Positions 8,833 to 17,696 of a stretch of 52,508 nucleotides of DNA are shown here, piece by piece. The first letter of the stretch is position 1. Every line of letters starts with the position of its first letter. A model generated the notes under the pieces. It did not search any database and was not told the origin of the DNA. It saw only the letters and a list, made by a program, of their open reading frames with translations. Origin of the DNA: Lachnospiraceae bacterium (GTDB lineage Bacteria; Bacillota; Clostridia; Lachnospirales; Lachnospiraceae); assembly GCA_014804485.1 (NCBI GenBank), contig JAAUZT010000042.1, positions 1-52,508 of the forward strand. Reading direction: 5' to 3'. A program made the position numbers and the translations under genes.

Positions 8833-10695
8833 ATGAAAAGAAAGTCTAAAAATCAGCTCTGCGCACTTGCTGCGCTGAAACATCGAAACGGAATGAAGGC
8901 GGCGGCGATTACGGCCGCCGTTGTTCTGACATCTTATATATTTCTGTATTTCGGCGCAGCCGGACTGATTGATCAGGGCGTATCGGACAGGCTGAATCAG
9001 AGGGAGAGTGTTACCAATAAGAAAATCTATATTATAGGGATCGATGATAAGACACTGGAGCGGTACGGTCCCGTCAATACATGGAGCCGGGAGATTCCCG
9101 CTGAACTGGTTTCGATCCTGAATCATGCGCCGGGCGGCGGTCCGGCAGTGATCGGATTCGATGTGATTTACAGTGAGGAGGCCGATGAAGCGGCGGACGA
9201 TTATTTTGCCGAGGTCTGCGGCGAGACGGGGAATGTGGTCGCTGCCATGAGTTTTTCTTTTAAGGAACAGCCCGAACGGGGCGCGGACGGCAGTATTGTC
9301 TACAATCCTTATTATGTGGATCATGTGATAGAACCCTATGACAGCCTGAGAGATCGGGTCATGTGCGGATTTGCCAATACATTTGTGGACGACGACGGTT
9401 ACGTGCGTCAGGCGATGGCTTATCTGGATTACGAGGGAGAGCGGGTATACAGCCTCTCGTCCCGAGTCTATATGGAATATCAGCAGAGCCGGGGAGAGGA
9501 AGTGATACTTCCCGATACTTACGGAAGGAACAATCGGTTTTATTTCTCTTATTCCGGCAAGCCGGGCGGTTACAGCGTGGTCTCCATGGCGGATGTGCTG
9601 GACGGCACGGTGGATGCCGCGATATTCCGGGATGCGGTAGTGCTGGTGGGAGCATATGCTGTCGGGATGCAGGACGCTTACATGCCGGCTATTGCTCATA
9701 ACAGCCAGATGTACGGAGTGGAGATACATGCCAATATCATAGAGGCACTGCTGGAGGGGCGGACACAGCTTCCGATAACACCCTGGGTCTATGCGGCAGC
9801 AGGGGCGGTTTTGTGTGGCTTGTTCTATGGGTGCACGAGGAAGCTGCGGCTTCTGTACTCTACGGTATTGCTTGGCGCAGGCATAGCTCTTAATGTTATT
9901 GCGACGAGGGGAGTGTACCGACAGGGCAGGATCATGCCTACGGTACTGCTGCCGATTTGTTTGCTCCTCATCTATCTGATTCAGGTAATCAGAGGATATG
10001 TGACAGAGATTATGCGCAGGCGGCGTGTGCTCAATGTTTTCAAGCAGTATGTAGCGCCTCAGATCGTGGATAAGATCAGTAAGGATAAGGATTTTGAGCT
10101 GGTGCTGGGCGGTGAGAACAGGCATGTGGCAGTTTTGTTCGTGGATATTCGCGGTTTTACTACGATGTCGGAGAGTCTGCGGCCGGAGGAAGTGGTGGAG
10201 ATCTTGAACGAGTATCTGAGCCTTACCACGCAGGCGATTTTTGATCATGGCGGCACCTTGGATAAGTTTGTGGGAGATGCCACGATGGCGGTGTTTAACG
10301 CACCTTTTGATCTGGATGATTATATTTACCGTGCAGTTTGCACGGCGTGGGATATGCAGAGCGGAGCGGCGGCGATCGGAGAGAAATGTAAGGAAAGGTT
10401 CGGCAAGAGCGTATCCTTCGGAATCGGTATCAACTGCGGGAACGCCGTGGTAGGTAATATCGGATGCGATTTCCGTATGGACTATACGGCGATCGGGGAT
10501 ACCGTCAATACGGCAGCTAGATTGGAAAGCAACGCTGCACCGGGGCAGATTCTGATCAGCAGTGACGCGTATGAGGCGGTGAAAGACCGGGTGGACGCAA
10601 CACCCATCGGAGAGATTCCGCTGAAAGGTAAGAGCCAAGGAGTGTTCGTATATCAATTAGACGGATTAAAATCATACAATCAGGGAGGAAAATAA
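8833..10695 (+). CDS. CHASE2-domain class III adenylate cyclase
   Basis: A 620-residue receptor-type cyclase predicted to make cAMP from ATP. An N-terminal membrane segment (about 22-42) is followed by an extracellular CHASE2 domain (about 55-310, with KIYIIGIDDKTLERYGPV and AVIGFDVIYSEEADEA). Three membrane helices follow (about 315-395) and then a cytoplasmic cyclase domain (about 430-600). All catalytic positions are kept: metal-binding D438 (in VDIRGFT) and D482 (in KFVGDATMAVF), adenine-selecting K478 and T552 (in DYTAIGDTVN), and transition-state N559 and R563. A Lys/Thr pair marks the class IIIb adenylate cyclases, several of which respond to bicarbonate. Genes upstream (FecR) and downstream (isomerase-like, HD-GYP) run in the same direction with small gaps. 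Confidence 0.92.
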   Translation: MKRKSKNQLCALAALKHRNGMKAAAITAAVVLTSYIFLYFGAAGLIDQGVSDRLNQRESVTNKKIYIIGIDDKTLERYGPVNTWSREIPAELVSILNHAPGGGPAVIGFDVIYSEEADEAADDYFAEVCGETGNVVAAMSFSFKEQPERGADGSIVYNPYYVDHVIEPYDSLRDRVMCGFANTFVDDDGYVRQAMAYLDYEGERVYSLSSRVYMEYQQSRGEEVILPDTYGRNNRFYFSYSGKPGGYSVVSMADVLDGTVDAAIFRDAVVLVGAYAVGMQDAYMPAIAHNSQMYGVEIHANIIEALLEGRTQLPITPWVYAAAGAVLCGLFYGCTRKLRLLYSTVLLGAGIALNVIATRGVYRQGRIMPTVLLPICLLLIYLIQVIRGYVTEIMRRRRVLNVFKQYVAPQIVDKISKDKDFELVLGGENRHVAVLFVDIRGFTTMSESLRPEEVVEILNEYLSLTTQAIFDHGGTLDKFVGDATMAVFNAPFDLDDYIYRAVCTAWDMQSGAAAIGEKCKERFGKSVSFGIGINCGNAVVGNIGCDFRMDYTAIGDTVNTAARLESNAAPGQILISSDAYEAVKDRVDATPIGEIPLKGKSQGVFVYQLDGLKSYNQGGK

Positions 10696-10702
10696 GAGAG
10701 GA

Positions 10703-11518
10703 ATGGGTAAGCTGTACTTGGTTCCCGACAGAACGGATATGGATAGGATGTGCAGTCTGGCAGAGGATTACGGCTGTGCGTTTGAATATAATGATTTCTA
10801 TGTTGCAGAGGTTATGGATGACCCGGGGAGGCGGGAGGACATTATCGCATCATACGGTCGATATCGCGGCAGTTTTATGCAGGATACGATGCACGGCGCT
10901 TTTCTGGATGTGACGATACACAGCAGTGATCCGTTGATCCGGGAGGCTTCTATGCTGCGGGTGCGTCAGTCCATGGAGATCGCGGCGCGCATGAAGTTAA
11001 GAGGTGTGGTGTTCCATACGGGTCGTCTTGCAAATTTCCGTGTGATAAGTTATCTGGATAATTGGCGTGAGCAGAACGCGGTTTTCTTTACAGAGCTGGC
11101 GGGACAGTATCCGAATCAGCAGATCTATATGGAAAATATGTTTGACGAGGCACCGGACATTATTGCCGGGCTGGCGGAGCAGATGCGTGATGTGGAGAAT
11201 TTCGGGATATGTCTGGATTATGCGCACGCCATGCTGTCGGGGCGTTCCGGACAGGAATGGATCGAGACGCTGGCGCCTTATATCCGGCATATACACATTA
11301 ATGATAACGATCTGGTTAATGATCTGCATCTGCCTGTAGGAGACGGGTGCCTGGACTTTCGGGAATTCGATCGTTTGATCAGACGGTATCGGATAGATGT
11401 TCCGGTGCTGGTGGAAGTAAGTGGATACGAGGCACAGAAAAAATCGTTGGAATATATGACACAACACGGGATTTACCCGATGGACGCAAAGGAGAATAAT
11501 AGTGCACTTACAGTATAA
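10703..11518 (+). CDS. Sugar phosphate isomerase/epimerase-like TIM-barrel protein
   Basis: A 271-residue protein of the xylose isomerase-like TIM-barrel superfamily (AP endonuclease 2 type), which includes epimerases, isomerases and endonuclease IV. Candidate metal ligands occur at the expected strand ends: GVVFHTGR, IYMENMFD, GICLDYAHAM, HIHINDND and VPVLVEVSGYE. The start ATG lies 7 bp after the cyclase stop, and the end overlaps the start of the GAF/HD-GYP gene by 17 bases, so all three are very probably co-translated. A sugar-type enzyme between a cyclase and a c-di-nucleotide phosphodiesterase is unusual. The substrate is unknown. Confidence 0.75.
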   Translation: MGKLYLVPDRTDMDRMCSLAEDYGCAFEYNDFYVAEVMDDPGRREDIIASYGRYRGSFMQDTMHGAFLDVTIHSSDPLIREASMLRVRQSMEIAARMKLRGVVFHTGRLANFRVISYLDNWREQNAVFFTELAGQYPNQQIYMENMFDEAPDIIAGLAEQMRDVENFGICLDYAHAMLSGRSGQEWIETLAPYIRHIHINDNDLVNDLHLPVGDGCLDFREFDRLIRRYRIDVPVLVEVSGYEAQKKSLEYMTQHGIYPMDAKENNSALTV

Positions 11519-12971
11519 GGATTTTGAGAAAATAATTAATGTCGGGATCAGGCTTTCCACGGAAAAGGACAGAAATCGGCTTCTTATGGCGATTCTGGAC
11601 AATGGTATGGAGATTACGAATTGTGATGCCAGCACTCTATATCTGTATGAGGACGGCAAACTTGTCTTTAAGTTCATGAAGACGCTTTCACAAGGGGTTA
11701 ATCGGGGCATGGACAAACCCATCGACGACCTGCCGCCGGTGCCCATGAAAGAGGAAAACGTGTGTTCCTATGCGGCGATCCACAGGGAGGTAGTGAACAT
11801 TCCTGATGTCTATGCGAGCAGCAGGTTTGATTTCTCCGGTCCCAGACAGTATGACAGTCTGACCGGATACCGTACGCAGTCGCAGCTGGTGGTGCCGCTG
11901 GAGAACAATGAGAATGAGCTGATCGGGGTATTGCAGTTGATCAATGCTATGGACGAGGCGCAGAATGTCATTGCTTTTGATGAGCAGTATGAGCTGATCA
12001 TAAGATCGTTGGGTGCTATGGCAGCGATCGAACTCACGAACCTGTCCTATGTAGAGGCGCTGAAGACGCAGTTATACTCCTTTGTGGAAGCACTGACCAC
12101 CGCACTGGAAGAACGGACACCCTATAATGCACAGCATACCAGAAATGTGGAGCGATATGCCAGCATGCTGGCGGATTATATTAATGATTTACATGCAGAG
12201 GGAAAGTGTGAGGAATTCTTTGAGTCCGGATGGAAGGAACAGTTGATGCTTGCGGCGCTCATTCATGATATCGGTAAAATGGTGATTCCGCTCAATATTA
12301 TGAATAAAGCTACCCGACTTGGGCAGGAGATCGGCAGAGTGGATGACAGATTTACGCTGCTGCATGCGCTCTACGAGGTTGATATGCTGCGTGGCAGGAT
12401 CACGCAGGAGGAATATGAACAGACGACGGTACAGCTTCGGGAGGAGCTGGCATTTATCCATGAGATCGATACAATGGATTACGTAAATGATGTGACATAT
12501 GAGCGTATTCAGGAACTTGCGAAGAAACAGCATGTAAGCGAGGACGGAACGATTCTGCCGTACCTGACCGAAAGGGAAGTATCCTGTCTGAGTATTCGAA
12601 GCGGGACGCTGACGATGGAAGAGCGCAAGGAGATGGAAAATCATGTTGTCATGACATCCAAGATATTGGATAAGGTTGAGTTCTTCAAGGGATTTTCCAT
12701 GGTACCCAAGTGGGTCGGCGCACATCACGAGTATCTGGATGGCAGCGGGTATCCGAATCAGTTGCAGGGCGATGAGCTTGATTTCGAGACAAGGCTTCTG
12801 ACTGTTGTGGATATCTACGATGCGCTGGCGGCTACAGACAGGCCGTACAAGAAACCGATTCCCAGGGAGAAGGCGATCGAGATTCTGAGGAGCATGGCAG
12901 AGAAGAATAAGGTGGATCGGCGGCTGGTGGAATGGTTGAATGAGGCACTGATAAAGAGTGAAGGAAATTAA
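11502..12971 (+). CDS. GAF and HD-GYP domain cyclic-dinucleotide phosphodiesterase
   Basis: A 489-residue cytoplasmic protein. Residues ~5-190 form a GAF domain (LMAILDNGMEITNCDASTLY; SQLVVPLENNENELIGVLQL). Residues ~200-485 form an HD-GYP domain with complete signatures: HTRNVERYASMLADY, the metal-binding LIHDIGKMVIP, HHEYLDGSGYP and VVDIYDALAATDRPYK. HD-GYP enzymes hydrolyse c-di-GMP, and some act on other cyclic dinucleotides. An insertion of ~100 residues lies between the HD and GYP parts. The start is GTG 11502, seven bases after AAAGGAG, overlapping the previous gene. With the adenylate cyclase upstream, the operon may couple cAMP and cyclic-dinucleotide signalling, with GAF as a candidate nucleotide sensor. 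Confidence 0.92.
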   Translation: MHLQYKDFEKIINVGIRLSTEKDRNRLLMAILDNGMEITNCDASTLYLYEDGKLVFKFMKTLSQGVNRGMDKPIDDLPPVPMKEENVCSYAAIHREVVNIPDVYASSRFDFSGPRQYDSLTGYRTQSQLVVPLENNENELIGVLQLINAMDEAQNVIAFDEQYELIIRSLGAMAAIELTNLSYVEALKTQLYSFVEALTTALEERTPYNAQHTRNVERYASMLADYINDLHAEGKCEEFFESGWKEQLMLAALIHDIGKMVIPLNIMNKATRLGQEIGRVDDRFTLLHALYEVDMLRGRITQEEYEQTTVQLREELAFIHEIDTMDYVNDVTYERIQELAKKQHVSEDGTILPYLTEREVSCLSIRSGTLTMEERKEMENHVVMTSKILDKVEFFKGFSMVPKWVGAHHEYLDGSGYPNQLQGDELDFETRLLTVVDIYDALAATDRPYKKPIPREKAIEILRSMAEKNKVDRRLVEWLNEALIKSEGN

Positions 12972-13004
12972 TGCGCAAAGAGGAAGCGCGGAAATGAGGA
13001 TAAC

Positions 13005-15380
13005 ATGGACATTATATTAAAACTGAAAGAAGAACTGAATGTAGAGAAATGGCAGGTGGAAGCTGCCGTGAAACTGATTGATGAGGGAAATACGATCCCT
13101 TTTATCTCACGATACAGAAAAGAAGCTACAGGTTCACTAAATGACGAAGTGTTGCGTGATCTGGATGAACGGCTGACTTATCTGCGTAATCTGGAAGAGA
13201 AGAAAGAGCAGGTGCTAAAGAGCATCGAGGAGCAGGGCAAACTGACCGATGAACTGAGAGAGCGCATTGTGGCGGCGGAAACTATGGTGGTGGTAGAGGA
13301 TCTGTATCGGCCTTACCGTCCCAAGAGAAAGACCAGAGCCAGTGTGGCGAAGGAGAAGGGGCTGGACGGCCTGGCACGGTTTATTCTGGCACAGGTGACC
13401 ACCGAGCCCATCGAGACGGAGGCGCAGAAGTATGTCCATGAAGATGAGGATGAGGCTAAGGCCGTGAGGACAGCGGCGGAGGCGATTCAGGGTGCGAAGG
13501 ATATCATAGCCGAGATGATCTCCGATGAGGCGGATTACCGTATCTATATCCGAAACATTACGACGGAAGAAGGCAAACTGATCAGTTCTGCCAAAGATGA
13601 GAAGGCCGAGAGCGTCTACGAGATGTACTATGATTATGAGGAGCCTGTTAAAAAGGTCGCAGGGCACAGAACGCTTGCCATTAACCGCGGTGAGAAGGAG
13701 AAGTTTCTTGTAGTCAGGGTGGAGGCGCCTGTGGATCGTATCCTGCAGTATCTGCGCACGAAGACGATAATAAATGACAATCCTGTCACATCGCCGATTT
13801 TGGAGGAAGTGATTGCTGACAGCTATGACAGATTGATCGCCCCCGCCATTGAGCGGGAGATCCGCAACGATCTGACGGAAAAGGCGGAAGACGGCGCTAT
13901 CAGCGTGTTTGGCAAGAATCTGGAGCAGCTTCTTTTGCAGCCGCCCATCGCCGGTAAGGTTGTTTTGGGATGGGACCCTGCATTCCGTACCGGATGTAAG
14001 CTGGCGGTGGTGGATGAGACGGGTAAGGTGTTAGACACGAAGGTGATCTATCCCACCGCGCCCCAGAATAAGGTAGCGGAAGCCAAAGCGGAATTGAAGA
14101 GACTGATTAAAAAATATAACGTATCCCTGATTTCTGTGGGCAACGGAACGGCCTCCAGAGAGTCTGAGCAGGTGATTGTGGAATTGTTGAAAGAGCTGGA
14201 TACACCGGTACAGTATGTCATCGTAAACGAAGCGGGCGCATCCGTCTACTCTGCGAGTAAGCTGGCGACGGAGGAATTCCCGAATTTCGATGTAGGACAA
14301 AGAAGCGCGGCATCCATTGCCAGAAGACTGCAGGATCCGCTGGCGGAGCTGGTGAAGATCGATCCGAAATCGATCGGTGTGGGACAGTATCAGCATGATA
14401 TGAACCAGAAGAAACTGAGCGAGGCCTTAGGCGGTGTCGTGGAAGACAGTGTGAATAAGGTGGGCGTGGATTTAAACACGGCTTCTGCTTCTCTCTTAGA
14501 GTATGTGTCCGGCGTGACTAAGGTGATTGCAAGAAATATAGTAGATTACCGCGAAACTAACGGCAGATTCACGAACAGGGCGCAGCTTCTCAAAGTAGCA
14601 AAGCTGGGACCGAAGGCCTATGAACAGTGTGCCGGCTTTATGCGTATCACGGACGGCGATAACCCGTTAGATGCCACCAGTGTACACCCGGAATCCTACG
14701 AGGCGGCGATGAAGCTGTTGGATAAGATGGGCCTGACGATGGAAGACGTGAAGGAAGCACAGAAGAAAGCAGCGGCACAGAAAGCAGCAGGGAAGAAAGC
14801 GCCGGTGAAGGAGAAGAAGAAACCCCAGCCTAAAGTGGTGATACGCAACACCAACACTGCCATGGGTAAGGCGCTGGCGGCAGCGATGGGCGGCATGACA
14901 TTAGATAATGATAATTCTGACACAGATGTCAGGTCTGGCAAAAATGCCGGAAACGGAAGTGACGGTATTACGGTCAGCGGTCTGGAGAAGAAGATCAAGG
15001 ATAAGAAGAAGCTTGCGGAAGAACTGGGCATCGGTGAGATCACATTGACAGATATTCTGAAAGAGCTGGAGAAGCCGGCCAGAGATCCCCGTGACGATAT
15101 GCCGGCGCCGATCTTAAGAAGCGATGTGCTGGACATGAAGGACTTAAAACCCGGCATGATCCTTAAGGGAACCGTGCGTAACGTCATCGACTTCGGCGTG
15201 TTCGTGGATATCGGCGTACATCAGGACGGTCTGGTGCATATCTCGCAGATCACGAACAAATTCATCAAGCATCCGCTGGAGGCGGTCAGTGTGGGAGATG
15301 TGGTAGATGTGCAGGTGCTCACCGTGGACGTGGCGAAGAAGCGGATCGGCTTGACGATGAAAATCAAGCAGAATGCGTGA
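13005..15380 (+). CDS. tex: Tex-family RNA-binding transcription accessory protein
   Basis: Tex proteins bind nucleic acid and are linked to transcription and ribosome-related stress. This one is 791 residues and begins with the helical Tex N-terminus (NTIPFISRYRKEATGSLND). A YqgF/RNase H-like domain starts near residue 319 (VVLGWDPAFRTGCKLAVVD), a helix-hairpin-helix part near 487 (DLNTASASLLEYVSGVTKV), and a C-terminal S1 RNA-binding domain near 714 (LKGTVRNVIDFGVFVDIGV). A Lys/Ala-rich and acidic linker of about 100 residues (~585-700) before S1 makes it somewhat longer than the usual ~720-residue Tex. It follows the HD-GYP gene by 33 bp and may be the last gene of that operon. Confidence 0.95.
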   Translation: MDIILKLKEELNVEKWQVEAAVKLIDEGNTIPFISRYRKEATGSLNDEVLRDLDERLTYLRNLEEKKEQVLKSIEEQGKLTDELRERIVAAETMVVVEDLYRPYRPKRKTRASVAKEKGLDGLARFILAQVTTEPIETEAQKYVHEDEDEAKAVRTAAEAIQGAKDIIAEMISDEADYRIYIRNITTEEGKLISSAKDEKAESVYEMYYDYEEPVKKVAGHRTLAINRGEKEKFLVVRVEAPVDRILQYLRTKTIINDNPVTSPILEEVIADSYDRLIAPAIEREIRNDLTEKAEDGAISVFGKNLEQLLLQPPIAGKVVLGWDPAFRTGCKLAVVDETGKVLDTKVIYPTAPQNKVAEAKAELKRLIKKYNVSLISVGNGTASRESEQVIVELLKELDTPVQYVIVNEAGASVYSASKLATEEFPNFDVGQRSAASIARRLQDPLAELVKIDPKSIGVGQYQHDMNQKKLSEALGGVVEDSVNKVGVDLNTASASLLEYVSGVTKVIARNIVDYRETNGRFTNRAQLLKVAKLGPKAYEQCAGFMRITDGDNPLDATSVHPESYEAAMKLLDKMGLTMEDVKEAQKKAAAQKAAGKKAPVKEKKKPQPKVVIRNTNTAMGKALAAAMGGMTLDNDNSDTDVRSGKNAGNGSDGITVSGLEKKIKDKKKLAEELGIGEITLTDILKELEKPARDPRDDMPAPILRSDVLDMKDLKPGMILKGTVRNVIDFGVFVDIGVHQDGLVHISQITNKFIKHPLEAVSVGDVVDVQVLTVDVAKKRIGLTMKIKQNA

Positions 15381-15388
15381 AAAAATCC

Positions 15389-15417
15389 TTGACTGTATCT
15401 GCGAATATGGATATGAT
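15389..15417 (+). promoter_or_regulatory. Sigma-A promoter of the flagellin-like gene
   Basis: TTGACT (15389-15394), a 17-bp spacer, TATGAT (15412-15417): a near-consensus vegetative promoter starting nine bases after the tex stop. It predicts a ~118-nt 5' leader. No sigma-28 (flagellar) promoter was seen. Confidence 0.75.
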
Positions 15418-15542
15418 AATGATAGAAGGAAAAGTTTGTCAACAGATTTGCAGAGTGACAACATAAGATACGGAAATGATTATAAGCTGCGGGAAACAAG
15501 TATGAGCGGCAGTGAAATATTCGCAGGAAAGGAGATATGGTT

Positions 15543-16313
15543 ATGAGCGCGATGACAATCAGCGGAAGTGGTAATGATATTTTCAAATCTTACTCCCATC
15601 TTGCCAGCGGTAAGAGAATTAACTCAGCGGCGGATGATGCGTCGGGGCTTGCAATTGCGCAGAAGATGCAGAGAGAAGAGACCGGGTTAAGTGTCGGTGC
15701 CCAGAATGCACAGGCCGGAATCGGAGTCTTGAATGTGGCGGACGGTGCGCTTGGCGGAATGACGGATTATTTACAGAGAATCCGTGATCTTGCACTGCGG
15801 TCGATGAACGGTTTAAATTCTGCGGACGATAAGCGGATGTACCAGAATGAGATTGATCAGCTTAAGCAGGGCATCCAGTCATTGGCGAAGGACACATCGT
15901 TGAATGAGCAGAAGCTGTTGGACGGAAGTATGGCGGATATGGGTATTGCAACGAATCCGAACGGCGGCGGCATGAAGATCCAGATGGAGAACTCCACATT
16001 GGAGGCGCTTGGTATTGCGGATTTCGATGTTACATCCGATAGTTTTGATCTGAAGGCCATTGATAAAGCATTAGATATGGTTTCTTCAAGAAGAAGCAGT
16101 CTGGGAGCGGCGACCAATCGTCTGGAGTATACCTATAATTACAATACGGGAGCCTCTTTAGAACAGCTTAGCTCCAGAAGTCGTCTGGAAGATCTGGATT
16201 TCCCGAAAGCAATCTCCGAGAAGCAGCAGAAGGAAGTCATGGGTCAGTACAGAATGATGATGTTGCGGCAACAGATGAACAATAAGAGTATGATCACGGG
16301 TATGTTCTTCTGA
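15543..16313 (+). CDS. Flagellin-like protein, orphan
   Basis: A 256-residue protein with the conserved N-terminal flagellin core (SHLASGKRINSAADDASG, LAIAQKMQREETGL, VLNVADGALGGMTDYLQRIRD) and the C-terminal helix region (IDKALDMVSSRRSSLGAATN, RLEYTYNYNTGASLEQLSSR). Flagellins polymerise into the filament. Both ends are unusual: the N-terminus is shortened to MSAMTISGSGNDIFKSYS, with no 'MxINxN' start. The C-terminus, after ...RSRLEDLDFPKAISE, continues as QYRMMMLRQQMNNKSMITGMFF rather than ending in the common LLQ. ATG 15543 is preferred over 15537 because AAAGGAG lies eight bases before it. No other flagellar gene is nearby. It may be a minor flagellin or a flagellin-derived surface protein. 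Confidence 0.8.
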   Translation: MSAMTISGSGNDIFKSYSHLASGKRINSAADDASGLAIAQKMQREETGLSVGAQNAQAGIGVLNVADGALGGMTDYLQRIRDLALRSMNGLNSADDKRMYQNEIDQLKQGIQSLAKDTSLNEQKLLDGSMADMGIATNPNGGGMKIQMENSTLEALGIADFDVTSDSFDLKAIDKALDMVSSRRSSLGAATNRLEYTYNYNTGASLEQLSSRSRLEDLDFPKAISEKQQKEVMGQYRMMMLRQQMNNKSMITGMFF

Positions 16314-16380
16314 TCCGGATCCGGTCAGTATGAAAAACGGTAGGTAATAGGTTATCGTACAATTATGAAATGATGATGTA

Positions 16381-16430
16381 ACACCCTGAAGAATATGTTT
16401 TATGCATGTTCGGCGGGGTGTTTTTTATTT
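16381..16430 (+). terminator. Intrinsic terminator after the flagellin-like gene
   Basis: ACACCC (16381-16386) pairs with GGGTGT (16416-16421), with weaker pairing inside, followed by TTTTTTATTT. It ends the flagellin-like transcript before the Uma2 promoter. Confidence 0.8.
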
Positions 16431-16524
16431 AATTTATTATCCGGGAAATTACTTAGCGTATTTCGGGTTTGCGAAGCAAATTGAAGCTTTTTGAAGTAAA
16501 GGATTACGCTTTATAAAAAAGTGC

Positions 16525-16553
16525 TTGACAGAAATGATGAGAAAGTATATGAT
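16525..16553 (+). promoter_or_regulatory. Consensus promoter of Uma2 cassette 1
   Basis: TTGACA (16525-16530), a 17-bp spacer, TATGAT (16548-16553). The second Uma2 cassette has the same two hexamers and spacing at 25913-25941, while the spacer sequence differs, which supports real promoter function. Confidence 0.85.
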
Positions 16554-16794
16554 AAATCCTACAAGAGTAATCAATGAACCGTGCATTCGCACATTCGGGC
16601 AATTTCTGCCGCTTACTCAAAGTTACAAATCAAATAGCGGCGGAAGTAGCGGAACAAATGTGCCTGTGTTCCTTAGTATACTATGTAGTGCTTGGATTAC
16701 TGTACAGTATGGATAGTGAAAAGGACTGTACGATAAAGAGCGATGCAGGACAGCGGTCTGCCTTCTGTCGGAACGAAGAAGGAGGACAATATTT
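16554..16794 (+). promoter_or_regulatory. Conserved ~240-nt 5' leader of Uma2 cassette 1
   Basis: From the -10 box to the Uma2 start codon the sequence is closely similar to 25942-26181, with essentially one single-base gap. Local hairpins kept in both copies include GTGC/GCAC around ATTC (16581-16592), GGCA/TGCC (about 16598-16610) and CCGCT/AGCGG (16609-16613 with 16636-16640). Two overlapping frames also stay open in both copies, one beginning MNRAFAHSGNFCRLLK at 16574. The substitutions do not clearly favour either frame, and neither start has a good ribosome binding site. It may be a structured regulatory leader or a leader peptide. Confidence 0.6.
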
Positions 16795-17481
16795 ATGGAA
16801 CATGTGGCAATTGAAAGAGAGGAGTATTTCATGACGATTGAAGGTGGAAAGGCTAGCACAGCCGAACAGGCGATTCAGGCTGGAGAGTCCGCTATCGAAG
16901 CGGGCGGGAGAATTCGCAAAAGAGGGTTATATACGACCGCGGATATCGAAGCGCTTCCGGAGGGAGAACGGGCAGAACTGATTGACGGAGAGATGTTTAT
17001 GATGGCTGCACCTACATGGGCACATCAGGCTCTTCTTGTGGGAATGAGTGCTGATATTAGACAGTATATCAGGGAGCATAAAGGCAAATGTAAAGTAGTA
17101 CCGGCGCCCTTTGGAGTCTATATCAAAGATGATGAGCACAACTTTGTGGAACCGGATATTTCAGTGATCTGTGACAGAGACAAGCTGGATAATAAGGGAT
17201 GCCACGGTGCGCCGGACTGGGTAATCGAAATTGTATCTCCGTCCAGTAAATATATGGATCGTGTGAGAAAACTTGCACTGTATAAGGAAGCAGGGGTACG
17301 TGAGTACTGGATCGTAGACCCTATGCAGACAAATGTTACCGTATATGATCTGGAGCATGACATTGCTCCAAAAGTCTATTCCTTTACCGAACGGATAAAA
17401 GTAGGTATTTATGAAGATTTCGAAATAGACTTTAACGAATATCTGGAAGAATTGAGGGAGTTTGAGGCGGGTGGCAAGTGA
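16795..17481 (+). CDS. Uma2-family (DUF820) PD-(D/E)xK nuclease-like protein, copy 1
   Basis: A 228-residue protein of the Uma2 family, which has a restriction-endonuclease-like fold and unknown targets. An N-terminal tail of ~45 residues precedes YTTADIEALPEGERAELIDG, the usual Uma2 opening. Candidate active-site elements follow: FVEPDISVICD, DWVIEIVSPSS and VREYWIVDP. The ATG at 16795 has AAGGAGG nine bases upstream. A paralogue at 26182 shares most of the protein, the promoter and the leader. The two genes lie on the same strand either side of the giant surface protein gene. Uma2 proteins are abundant and multi-copy in some bacteria, but their role is not settled. Confidence 0.85.
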   Translation: MEHVAIEREEYFMTIEGGKASTAEQAIQAGESAIEAGGRIRKRGLYTTADIEALPEGERAELIDGEMFMMAAPTWAHQALLVGMSADIRQYIREHKGKCKVVPAPFGVYIKDDEHNFVEPDISVICDRDKLDNKGCHGAPDWVIEIVSPSSKYMDRVRKLALYKEAGVREYWIVDPMQTNVTVYDLEHDIAPKVYSFTERIKVGIYEDFEIDFNEYLEELREFEAGGK

Positions 17482-17604
17482 GGTCCTCATCATAGCATAC
17501 AGAGGACATGTAAGAGACCATGGGTGGTTTTTGGTCTGTTGACCGAAATAACAAGAAAAGAGACGGACCGGAAATAGAAAAAAGAATAATTTAGGAATAA
17601 AAGA

Positions 17605-17649
17605 AAGAGGCGGTTGAACGATCAAGAGATCATTCAGCCGCTTCTTTAT
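17605..17649. terminator. Terminator between convergent Uma2 and surface protein genes
   Basis: AAGAGGCGGTTGAACGATC (17605-17623) pairs with the segment 17628-17646 through a long stem with only G-U type mismatches. It is preceded by A-rich and followed by T-rich sequence, so it can serve both the rightward Uma2 gene and the leftward surface protein gene. Confidence 0.8.
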
Positions 17650-17696
17650 GTAATAGGAAATTGTTCCGTTTTTTCGAGTTCGCGAAACAAATCCTG

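Noticed and set aside
8623-10656. A 677-codon open frame on the minus strand
   Set aside because: It lies opposite the adenylate cyclase gene, whose domains and catalytic residues are clear. The antisense product is His/Arg/Ile-rich with no recognisable domain and no good ribosome binding site, so it is a by-product of codon usage.
15537-15542. Earlier ATG of the flagellin-like gene
   Set aside because: It lies only two bases from AAAGGAG, too close; the ATG six bases later has normal spacing.
16525-16716. A 63-codon frame upstream of Uma2 copy 1 (and its counterpart at 25913)
   Set aside because: It begins inside the predicted -35 box, so a transcript from that promoter could not include its start.
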